Positions 1-5,823 of a stretch of DNA of 9,863 nucleotides are shown here, piece by piece. This DNA comes from Burkholderiaceae bacterium. Lineage in GTDB: Bacteria; Pseudomonadota; Gammaproteobacteria; Burkholderiales; Burkholderiaceae. The notes below the pieces were generated by a model. The model was not told the origin of the DNA. It saw only the letters and a list, made by a program, of their open reading frames with translations, and did no database searches. A program made the position numbers and the translations under genes. How positions within the stretch are numbered: the stretch's first letter is position 1; every line of letters starts with the position of its first letter. The stretch spans positions 1 through 9,863 of the forward strand of contig JAGOCV010000139.1 in the NCBI GenBank assembly GCA_017998575.1. Direction: 5' to 3'.

Positions 1-375
1 GACCAGATCAAGAGCCACGACCGTGGCGGTGGCGCCCGCACCACGCCGCTGGTGCTGCCCTCGGTGGGCGCGAGCACGTTCATCAACGGCATCACCGAAT
101 TCAGCCCCGGCACGGCCATCCCGTTCCACAGCCACAACTGCGAGGAAAGCGTGATGCTGCTGAGCGGCCACGCCTATCTGGACATCGACGGCGAGGTGCA
201 GGAGCTCAAGCCGCTGGACACCACCTTCATCCCGCCCAATGTGCCGCACCGCTTCCGCAACATGTCCGACAGCGAGCCGATGAAGATCCTGTGGATCTAC
301 GCCTCGGTCAACGCCACGCGCACGCTGACGGACACGGGCGAGACACGGCCCGTGGCGGCCGAGCACGCCAAGTAG
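1..375 (+). CDS. Cupin-domain protein, 5' end truncated by window edge
   Basis: The frame is open from base 1, so the true start lies upstream; 124 residues are visible and end at TAG. A GTG at 52 is internal and would only trim the lead-in to the fold. The visible part is a single small beta-barrel cupin. Cupin motif 1 is present as PFHSHNCEE, with visible residues H43, H45 and E49 as likely metal ligands, followed by the usual glycine in LLSGHAYLDIDG. Motif 2 is FIPPNVPHRFRN, with H83 as the fourth ligand. All four metal ligands are therefore kept, which fits a metal-dependent enzyme, although small cupins also serve as sugar or acid isomerases, dioxygenases or ligand sensors. It precedes the VOC gene by 70 bp in the same direction and probably belongs to the same operon. 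The fold is certain; the reaction is unknown. Confidence 0.88.
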   Translation, partial: DQIKSHDRGGGARTTPLVLPSVGASTFINGITEFSPGTAIPFHSHNCEESVMLLSGHAYLDIDGEVQELKPLDTTFIPPNVPHRFRNMSDSEPMKILWIYASVNATRTLTDTGETRPVAAEHAK

Positions 376-433
376 GCGCACCGGCTGGCGCCACCCGCAG
401 GCAATCACACGCATACACAAGACAGACAAGACA

Positions 434-442
434 ACGGAGACA
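434..442 (+). promoter_or_regulatory. Shine-Dalgarno site of VOC gene (ACGGAGACA copy 1)
   Basis: GGAG at 436-439 lies 6 bases before the ATG at 446 and fixes that start. The surrounding leader (about 402-445) is rich in A and C and poor in T and secondary structure, unlike the GC-rich coding DNA. The same nonamer recurs before both TctC genes. Confidence 0.75.
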
Positions 443-445
443 ACC

Positions 446-985
446 ATGGGACTGCGATTCCTCGAACACCTTCTCATCCTCACGCACGACCCCGAGGGCA
501 CGCGCGACTGGTTCGTCGAGAACCTGGGCTTCCGCAACGGCTACCACCCCGAGTTCGGCTTTCCCGTCTACTGGCTCTACATCGGCGGGCAGGATGTGAT
601 CCACATCGGCAAGGCACGCTATTCCACGCATCAGGACACCTACCTCAAGACGCCCACCGATGGCGACAAGGATTTCTCGGCGGCCGGCGCCATGGGCTCG
701 GGCCGCATCGACCATCTGTGCCTGAACTGCGAGGGCATCGAGGAATTCATCGACCGCCTGACCGCGAATGGCGTCGAGTTCAGCGAGCGCAAGGCGCACA
801 ACTCCAACCTCTACCAGCTGTTCATGCGCGAGCCCATCAACGGGATCAAGGTGGAGCTGAACTTCGCCTGGCACGAGGCCGCCCGCATCGGCCGCGTGCC
901 CGAATGGACGGACGCGGGCGAAAACGACAAGTCGGCCGCCGAGGTGATGACCAAGGAAGCGCCGGTCAAGGCGTCGACGTTCTGA
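446..985 (+). CDS. VOC (glyoxalase/extradiol-dioxygenase fold) family protein
   Basis: This 179-residue protein has the paired beta-alpha-beta3 modules of the vicinal oxygen chelate superfamily. Module 1 starts at FLEHLLILTHD with a DWFVENLGF helix; module 2 starts at RIDHLCLNCEGIEEFIDRL and ends at GIKVELNF. One plausible metal ligand is visible on each expected strand: H8, H53 (VIHIG), H90 (IDHLCLN) and E137 (KVELNF). This His/His/His/Glu set argues for an active divalent-metal enzyme rather than a binding protein. VOC members include lyases, epimerases, isomerases and ring-cleaving dioxygenases; the single-domain length does not fit a classical two-domain extradiol dioxygenase. A polar tail (about 141-179) follows the fold. 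The start is set by ATG with a good Shine-Dalgarno site. It sits between the cupin and the SDR gene, so it probably acts on a pathway intermediate. The fold is confident; the reaction is not assigned. Confidence 0.9.
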   Translation: MGLRFLEHLLILTHDPEGTRDWFVENLGFRNGYHPEFGFPVYWLYIGGQDVIHIGKARYSTHQDTYLKTPTDGDKDFSAAGAMGSGRIDHLCLNCEGIEEFIDRLTANGVEFSERKAHNSNLYQLFMREPINGIKVELNFAWHEAARIGRVPEWTDAGENDKSAAEVMTKEAPVKASTF

Positions 986-1028
986 TGGCTCGAAGCCGAC
1001 AGACCACCCGCGCCTGGATGCGCCCCGC

Positions 1029-1793
1029 ATGATGCCGACCTACCCCGAACTCTCCGGCCGCAGCGTCGTGATCACCGGCGCCGCCGGTGGCATCGGCGCG
1101 GCGGCGGCCCAAGCCTTCGCCGCGCAGGGCGCGCACGTGTTCCTGCTGGACATCGACGGCGACCGCGTGCGCGACATCGCGGCCGGGCTCCAGGGCAGCG
1201 CCAGTGCCACCGGTATCGCGCTGGACATCACCGACGAGGCGGCCGTCGCCGCCGCATTCGGCGACATTGCCGCCGCAGGCCACGGCCTCGACGTGCTGAT
1301 CAACTGCGCCGGCGGCTACAAGAAGCTGCTCACGGTCGAGCAGATGGACATCGCCGAATGGGACGCCACGGTGGCGCTCAACCTGCGCAGCGTATTCCTG
1401 TGCTGCCGCGCGGCCATCCCCGCGCTCAAGGGCTCGAAGGCCGGACGCATCGTGAACGTGACCTCGATCTCGGGCCGCACGGTGCATGCCGCCTCGTCGC
1501 CGGCCTACGGCGCGGCCAAGGCAGGCGTCACGCAGCTCACGCGATTTCTGGCCTACGAGCTGGGCCCACACGGCATCACCGCCAACACCATCGCACCGCT
1601 GACCACGCTGACGCCACGTGTCGCCGCCTTGCGCACGGCCGAAGACGTCGAGCGCATCGCGGCGCAGGTGCCGCTGCGCCGGCTGGCCCAGGTGGACGAC
1701 CACGTGGCCGCGATGCTGTACCTGGCCTCCGACGGTGCCGGCTTCGTCACCGGCGTGAATCTCGATACCAATGGCGGCCGCGTGATGCTCTGA
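1029..1793 (+). CDS. SDR-family NAD(P)-dependent oxidoreductase
   Basis: This is a classical short-chain dehydrogenase of 254 residues, the usual family length. The Rossmann motif TGAAGGIG spans residues 16-23. D41 at the end of strand 2 (VFLLDID) favours NAD(H) over NADP(H). NCAG at 92-95 stands in for the usual NNAG. The catalytic set is N118, S146 (NVTSIS), Y160 and K164 (YGAAK). The loop after the active site reads NTIAPLTTLTPR, so the usual glycine of the P-G cofactor motif is replaced by leucine. The C-terminus has the common GVNLDTNGG ending. It should oxidise or reduce a secondary alcohol/ketone in the cytoplasm. It starts 43 bp after the VOC stop with only a weak GGA (1016-1018) ahead. 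The ATG at 1029 or the next one at 1032 could each be used. The substrate is unknown. Confidence 0.93.
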   Translation: MMPTYPELSGRSVVITGAAGGIGAAAAQAFAAQGAHVFLLDIDGDRVRDIAAGLQGSASATGIALDITDEAAVAAAFGDIAAAGHGLDVLINCAGGYKKLLTVEQMDIAEWDATVALNLRSVFLCCRAAIPALKGSKAGRIVNVTSISGRTVHAASSPAYGAAKAGVTQLTRFLAYELGPHGITANTIAPLTTLTPRVAALRTAEDVERIAAQVPLRRLAQVDDHVAAMLYLASDGAGFVTGVNLDTNGGRVML

Positions 1794-1828
1794 GCACCGC
1801 GGCGCGCGCTGCACCCCACCATAAATAG

Positions 1829-1837
1829 ACGGAGACA
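1829..1837 (+). promoter_or_regulatory. Shine-Dalgarno site of first TctC gene (ACGGAGACA copy 2)
   Basis: GGAG at 1831-1834 is 10 bases before ATG 1845. Just upstream is an AT-rich patch (ATAAATAG, 1821-1828), unusual in this GC-rich DNA, which keeps the leader unstructured and might also hold a weak -10 element. The whole gap 1794-1844 contains nothing else recognisable. Confidence 0.7.
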
Positions 1838-1844
1838 AGAAACC

Positions 1845-2810
1845 ATGCAATCCCTTTTCAAGCGCACCCTCGGCGCGACCCTCCTGTGCCTGGGCTCGGC
1901 CACCGTACCGGCCGCCTGGGCGGCCGGCGAAACCGTCACGCTCGTCACGCCGCTGGCGACAGGCAGCGCCTCCGACGTCGCGCTGCGCATCGTCACCGAG
2001 CGGCTCTCGGCCGCGCTGGCCCAGCCCATCGTCATCGAGAACCAGACCGGCGCCTCGGGCGCCATCGGCGCCGAGAAAGTGGCGCGCGCCAACCCGGACG
2101 GCACCACGCTGTGCGGCTGCAACAACGCCATCCTGGGCGTGCTGCCGCACGTGCGCAAGGTGTCGTTCGATCCGGCCCGCAGCTTCAAGCCGGTCGGCAT
2201 GGTCGCGGTGCTGCCCACGGCGCTCGTGGTCAACCCCAGCCTGCCGGTAAAGAACGTGCAGGAACTCATCGCCTACGTGAAGACCAACCCCGGCAAGGTG
2301 AGCTACGCCACCGGCGGCGTGGGCAGCGCCCAGCACATCGCCATGAGCATGCTGGAGGCCGCCACCGGCATGAAGATGCTGCACGTGCCCTACAAGGGCG
2401 CGAGCCCGGCCGCCGTCGCCGTCGCGGGGGGCGAGGTGCAGGTGATGTTCAACGCCATCGGCACCGTGATGCCCATGGTGAAAGCCGGCAAGCTGCGCGC
2501 GATCGCCGTCGCGGGTGCGCAGCGCACCCCCGTCATGGCCGAGATTCCGACGGTGGCCGAGCAGGGCGTGCCGGGCTACGACTACGCCTCGTGGATCGGC
2601 ATCGTCGCGCCGGCCGCGACGCCGGACGACGTGGTCAACCGCATCGCGGGCGAGTTGACCAAGGTGCTGCGCAATCCCGACACCGTCAAGCGGCTGGCCG
2701 ACAACGGCATCGACCCCTCGGTGATGACGCCCGCACAGATGCGCGACTACATGGCCAGCGACTACGCGCGCATGGCCAAGGTCGTGGCCGATGCCGGCAT
2801 GAAGGAATAA
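1845..2810 (+). CDS. TctC/Bug-family tripartite tricarboxylate transporter substrate-binding protein (first copy)
   Basis: This is a periplasmic binding protein of 321 residues, the usual family size. The signal peptide has a basic n-region (FKR), a hydrophobic core and a likely signal peptidase I cleavage near AWA (residues 24-26). The mature part opens with the family's first ligand loop TPLATGSASD (D44 conserved), then IVIENQTGASGAIG (63-75), the second ligand loop ATGGVGSAQHIA, and the signature VPYKGA (181-186). Bug proteins bind small carboxylates or related amides between two lobes. The family's usual partners, TctA and TctB membrane proteins, are absent here, as is common for the many orphan Bug proteins of Burkholderiales. 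An odd point is the LCGCNN stretch: C90 and C92 form a CxC in a segment where the neighbouring homologue has no cysteine. The Cys in the signal sequence does not form a convincing lipobox. The ligand is unknown. Confidence 0.95.
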   Translation: MQSLFKRTLGATLLCLGSATVPAAWAAGETVTLVTPLATGSASDVALRIVTERLSAALAQPIVIENQTGASGAIGAEKVARANPDGTTLCGCNNAILGVLPHVRKVSFDPARSFKPVGMVAVLPTALVVNPSLPVKNVQELIAYVKTNPGKVSYATGGVGSAQHIAMSMLEAATGMKMLHVPYKGASPAAVAVAGGEVQVMFNAIGTVMPMVKAGKLRAIAVAGAQRTPVMAEIPTVAEQGVPGYDYASWIGIVAPAATPDDVVNRIAGELTKVLRNPDTVKRLADNGIDPSVMTPAQMRDYMASDYARMAKVVADAGMKE

Positions 2811-2869
2811 GGCGCCCCCGCGCAGCCGGGACGCGCGCCGCGCAGGCCCGCGCTCCCCCACGACAACCC

Positions 2870-2878
2870 ACGGAGACA
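2870..2878 (+). promoter_or_regulatory. Shine-Dalgarno site of second TctC gene (ACGGAGACA copy 3)
   Basis: GGAG at 2872-2875 is 10 bases before ATG 2886, the same spacing as in copy 2. The preceding gap (2811-2869) is very GC-rich with short self-complementary stretches but no T tract, so I do not call a terminator in it. Confidence 0.7.
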
Positions 2879-2885
2879 GACAGAC

Positions 2886-3866
2886 ATGCATATCCCCTTC
2901 ACGCGCGCGCGCCGCGCGCTGTTCGCCACCGCACTGCTGGCCGCATCCGGCGCCACGCTGGCGCAGGCCGCCTACCCCGCCAAGCCGATCCAGGTCATCG
3001 TGCCACTGCAGGCCGGCAGCGCCGCCGACGTGGGCACGCGCGTCGTGCTCGGCAAGGTGGGCGAGAACATGGGCGCCAGCTTCGCCATCGAGAACCAGCC
3101 CGGGGCCTCGGGCCTGGTGGGTGCCGACCGCATCGCCCGCGCCGCGCCCGACGGCTACGTGCTGGGCGGCATCACCGACAGCGTGCTCAACTACGCCGTG
3201 AACCTGGCCGCCAAGACCAGCTTCGACCCGCTGAACGATTTCGAGCCCGTCAGCCGCATGGCCAACATCGCGTGGGTGCTGGTGGCCAACAACAACGCCT
3301 TCAAGACGCCGGGCGAACTGGTGACGCAGGCACAGGCCCAGCCGCGCAAGCTGGACTACGCATCCGCCGGCCCCGGCAGTCCGCACCACATCGCGATGGA
3401 GCTCTTCTCCACCGCCAACAAGGTGCAGATGACGCACGTGCCCTACAAGGGCGCCACGCAGGCCACCATGGACGTGGCCGGCGGCCAGGTGCCGGTGATG
3501 TTCTCGGCCATCTCGGTGGCGCTGCCGCTGATCAAGGACGGCAAGCTGCGCCCCCTGGCCCAGCCGGCCGAGCGCCGCTCCAGCCTGCTGCCGGACGTAC
3601 CCACGTTCACCGAAGCCGGCATGCCGGCCTTCAACTTCTCGACCTGGCTGGGCCTGTACGCGCCCAAGGGCACGCCCCGGGCCATCGTCGACCGGCTGAA
3701 CGCCGAAGTCGCGCGGGCGCTGGCCGATCCGGCCGTGCGCGACCGCCTGCTGGGCCTGGGCCTGGATCCGTCGCCGTCCACGCCGGCGCAGCTGGGCGAG
3801 CTCACGCGCACCGGCCATGCGCGCATCGGCCGCGTGATCCGCGACGCCGGCATCAAGGCCGAATGA
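2886..3866 (+). CDS. TctC/Bug-family tripartite tricarboxylate transporter substrate-binding protein (second copy)
   Basis: This is a second Bug-family periplasmic protein of 326 residues, clearly homologous to its upstream neighbour but strongly diverged, so not a recent duplication. The signal peptide has an arginine-rich n-region (RARR), an alanine/leucine core and a cleavage site near AQA (26-28). Family landmarks are VPLQAGSAADV with D48, FAIENQPGASGLVGA, SAGPGSPHHIA (second ligand loop) and VPYKGA (185-190). It contains no cysteine. No TctA/TctB subunit is present, so the protein either works with a distant membrane pair or acts as a sensor. The stop TGA (3864-3866) overlaps the next gene's ATG as ATGA, implying translational coupling. 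Two Bug proteins in one operon suggest two related ligands or division of labour between uptake and sensing; this is inference. Confidence 0.95.
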   Translation: MHIPFTRARRALFATALLAASGATLAQAAYPAKPIQVIVPLQAGSAADVGTRVVLGKVGENMGASFAIENQPGASGLVGADRIARAAPDGYVLGGITDSVLNYAVNLAAKTSFDPLNDFEPVSRMANIAWVLVANNNAFKTPGELVTQAQAQPRKLDYASAGPGSPHHIAMELFSTANKVQMTHVPYKGATQATMDVAGGQVPVMFSAISVALPLIKDGKLRPLAQPAERRSSLLPDVPTFTEAGMPAFNFSTWLGLYAPKGTPRAIVDRLNAEVARALADPAVRDRLLGLGLDPSPSTPAQLGELTRTGHARIGRVIRDAGIKAE

Positions 3867-4813
3867 TGGCGACTGGCAGCGCCTCTGCAGCTGCGGCCGC
3901 CGGCACGCCGCTCACGGTCGGCATCGCCGGCCTGGGCCTGATGGGCACGGCGTGCGCCACCCGGCTGGCGGGTGCGGGCCTGGCACTGGTGGGTTACGAC
4001 GTCGATGCCGGGCGCCGCGAGGCGTTCGCCGGCCCCGGGCGCAGCGCCGCACGCTCGCTGGCCGATCTGGCCGCGTGCGACGTGGTGGTGCTGGCCGTCT
4101 TCGACACCGCGCAGGTCGAGGAAGTGGTGGAAGGCGAAGGCGGCCTGCTGCAGGCCGCGCGCGCCGGCGGGCATCGCCCGGTCGTGCTGTGCACCAGCAC
4201 CTGCGATCCGGACCGGCTGGCCGCGCTCGGCCAGCGTTGCGACGCGGCCGGGCTCGCGTTCGCGGAAATGCCGGTGTCGGGCACCAGCGGCACGCTGGCA
4301 CGCGGCGAGGCCGTGGGCCTGGTTGCAGGCCACGAGGCCGACCTGAGCCGTGCCGCGCCGGTGCTGGAGGCGCTGTGCCCCTCGCGCCACGTGCTCGGCG
4401 CGGTGGGCAACGGCAGCCGCGCCAAGCTGGCCGTCAACCTGGTGCTCGGCCTCAACCGCAGTGCCCTGGCCGAAGGCCTGGTCTTCGCCGGCCAGCTCGG
4501 GCTGGATCCGGAACGCTTCCTCGACGTGCTCATCGGCTCGGCCGCGTACTCGCGCGTGATGCAGGTGAAGGGCACGATGATGGCCACGCGCACGTTCGAG
4601 CCGCTGCAGGGCAAGGTCGACCAGAGCCTCAAGGATTTCCGCCTCATCCTGGCGCAGGCCGCTGCACGCGGCCAGGCGCTGCCTTTCGCCAGCGTCTATG
4701 CCGGGCTGCTGGACGACTGCGTCAACCGCGGCGAGGCCGGCCGCGACAACGCGTTCATCGTGGAAGCCATCGCGCGCTGCCGCACCACCCCCATCGACGG
4801 AGCCCCGGCATGA
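3863..4813 (+). CDS. 3-hydroxyisobutyrate dehydrogenase-like NAD(P)-dependent oxidoreductase (beta-hydroxyacid dehydrogenase family)
   Basis: This 316-residue protein has the beta-hydroxyacid dehydrogenase layout. The N-terminal Rossmann domain carries GLGLMG (23-28) and D46 in LVGYDVDAG, which favours NAD. Then come the substrate loop MPVSGTSGTLARG (136-148), the catalytic lysine K188 with N192 in GSRAKLAVN, and the helical C-terminal domain with QSLKDFRLIL (K257, D258), the third family motif. It should oxidise a 3-hydroxy acid, or reduce the matching semialdehyde or oxo acid, in the cytoplasm. The classic DAPVSGG loop is modified to EMPVSGTSG, so the substrate probably differs from 3-hydroxyisobutyrate. 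The ATG at 3863 overlaps the upstream stop (ATGA); a second ATG at 3866 gives a protein one residue shorter. The first 15 or so residues are an Ala/Ser-rich extension before the first beta strand. It ends in another ATGA overlap with the next gene. Confidence 0.92.
   Translation: MMATGSASAAAAAGTPLTVGIAGLGLMGTACATRLAGAGLALVGYDVDAGRREAFAGPGRSAARSLADLAACDVVVLAVFDTAQVEEVVEGEGGLLQAARAGGHRPVVLCTSTCDPDRLAALGQRCDAAGLAFAEMPVSGTSGTLARGEAVGLVAGHEADLSRAAPVLEALCPSRHVLGAVGNGSRAKLAVNLVLGLNRSALAEGLVFAGQLGLDPERFLDVLIGSAAYSRVMQVKGTMMATRTFEPLQGKVDQSLKDFRLILAQAAARGQALPFASVYAGLLDDCVNRGEAGRDNAFIVEAIARCRTTPIDGAPA
4799..4802 (+). promoter_or_regulatory. Shine-Dalgarno site that sets the DctP-like start
   Basis: GGAG sits 7 bases before the ATG at 4810 and inside the end of the dehydrogenase gene. 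It supports starting the DctP-like protein at 4810 rather than at any in-frame codon further upstream. The frame is open upstream only as a shadow of the dehydrogenase gene. Confidence 0.7.
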
Positions 4814-5754
4814 AGCCACTCACCCCCATTCATCTGGCCGGTTACCAGGGCGGCGCCTCCATCCTCACCGCCGCCCTCACCACGCTGGCGCGCCGCCTCG
4901 ACGGCAGTTCCGTAGGCACGCCTCACCTGCTGCCCGACGTGACCGCGCAGGGCGAAAGCGCAGCCTCGCTGTTCGCGTCGCTGGACCGCGGTGAGCGCCA
5001 GATCGGCTACATGGCTTCCGGCTACCTCTCGGCGCGCGTGCCCGAGCTGGCGGTGCTCGACCTGCCGTTCTCCGTGCAGGACCGTGCCGCCGCTTTCGCC
5101 GCGCTCGATGGCGCCGCCGGCACGATGCTGCGCGAGGCCGTGGCGCGCCAGAGCGGCCTGCACGTGCTGGCGTTCTGGGACAACGGCTTCCGCCACGTCT
5201 CCAACGCGGTGCGCCCGATCCGCACGCCGCGCGACTGCGAGGGCCTGGTGATCCGCACGCTGGACAGCGAGCTTTATCGCCGCACGCTCGACGCGCTGGG
5301 CTTCAAGGCCGTGACCACCGACGTGAAGGAACTCGTGCGTGTGGTGCAGGACGGCACCGTGCACGCGCAGGAAAACCCCCTCACCAACCTGCTCACCTTC
5401 GAGCTCTGGCGCCATCACCCCCACGTCAGCCTCACCGGCCACTTCTTCGGCGTGGTGCTGCTGGCCTGCCCGCGCGCCTGGCACGAGAGCCTGGACAGCC
5501 GCCAGCGGGCCCAACTCCAGGCGGCCGTCGACGAAGCCACGCACCAGCAGCGTCGCAGCGCCGCCGCACAGGACGAGACGGCGCTCGAACGCCTGCGCGC
5601 CCATGGCGTGCAGGTGCTCATGCCCGGCGACATCGACCTGGACGCGCTGCGCCGCGCCACCCGGGCGGTGAGCGCCGAATCGCTCGCACGCCTGCCGGCC
5701 GATCTCGTGAACGCCTACCTGCAGGCCGGCGCCTGCGCGGCGGCCGTGCCGTGA
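4810..5754 (+). CDS. DctP-family (TRAP transporter) solute-binding protein without a signal peptide
   Basis: This 314-residue protein matches the mature region of DctP-type TRAP binding proteins almost end to end. Landmarks are the opening strand PIHLAGYQGG, VLDLPFSVQDRAAAFAALDG (82-101), FWDNGFRHVSN (122-132), RPIRTPRDCEGLVIRT (135-150), with R149 at the position of the conserved carboxylate-binding arginine, VQDGTVHAQENP (179-190) and SLTGHFF. DctP proteins normally carry a signal peptide and deliver dicarboxylates, sugar acids or aromatic acids to DctQM. Here the protein starts with MKPLTPIHLA: there is no basic n-region plus hydrophobic core, and the in-frame upstream sequence (Arg/Pro/His-rich shadow) supplies none. 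No DctQ or DctM gene is visible. ATGA overlap with the dehydrogenase implies co-translation. It may therefore work in the cytoplasm, or be a degenerate receptor. The family is certain; the location and role are open. Confidence 0.9.
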   Translation: MKPLTPIHLAGYQGGASILTAALTTLARRLDGSSVGTPHLLPDVTAQGESAASLFASLDRGERQIGYMASGYLSARVPELAVLDLPFSVQDRAAAFAALDGAAGTMLREAVARQSGLHVLAFWDNGFRHVSNAVRPIRTPRDCEGLVIRTLDSELYRRTLDALGFKAVTTDVKELVRVVQDGTVHAQENPLTNLLTFELWRHHPHVSLTGHFFGVVLLACPRAWHESLDSRQRAQLQAAVDEATHQQRRSAAAQDETALERLRAHGVQVLMPGDIDLDALRRATRAVSAESLARLPADLVNAYLQAGACAAAVP

Positions 5755-5823
5755 AGCGCCCGCGTGCGTGCGGCGGCCACGCCAGCCCGACTCCCTCTTT
5801 TTCCTACCGCTGACCTTCGACAC
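5755..5823 (+). other. Leader of the FAA-hydrolase gene with pyrimidine tract and no Shine-Dalgarno
   Basis: The 69-bp gap has a pyrimidine run at 5791-5805 (CTCCCTCTTTTTCCT) and no purine-rich ribosome site near the ATG at 5824, unlike most other genes of the operon. The run has no GC-rich hairpin directly before it, so it is not a convincing terminator. It might bind ribosomal protein S1, or mark a weakly translated or separately started gene. Confidence 0.4.

Noticed and set aside
375..392. GGCGC/GCGCC inverted repeat after the cupin stop as a terminator
   Set aside because: The stem is only five base pairs with an 8-nt loop and no T tract, and the next gene follows closely in the same direction.
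1845..1920. Lipoprotein signal in the first TctC protein because of a cysteine in its leader
   Set aside because: The cysteine follows two leucines rather than a small residue at -1, and a normal signal peptidase I site (AWA) lies further on.
966..3818. A 950-codon open frame on the minus strand across the SDR and both TctC genes
   Set aside because: Its translation is Arg/His/Gly/Ala-rich low-complexity sequence with no domain, while the + strand here encodes three recognisable proteins. It is a shadow caused by high GC at third codon positions.
3952..4809. In-frame upstream extension of the DctP-like gene as a source of its missing signal peptide
   Set aside because: The extension is Arg/Pro/His-rich, overlaps the dehydrogenase gene and has no hydrophobic core. 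A GGAG 7 bases before 4810 supports the short start.
1886..4813. A 975-codon + strand frame that could look like a giant fusion ending in the dehydrogenase
   Set aside because: Only the part from 3863 resembles a protein family. The upstream part is an Arg-rich shadow of the TctC genes, so the real gene starts at the ATGA overlap.
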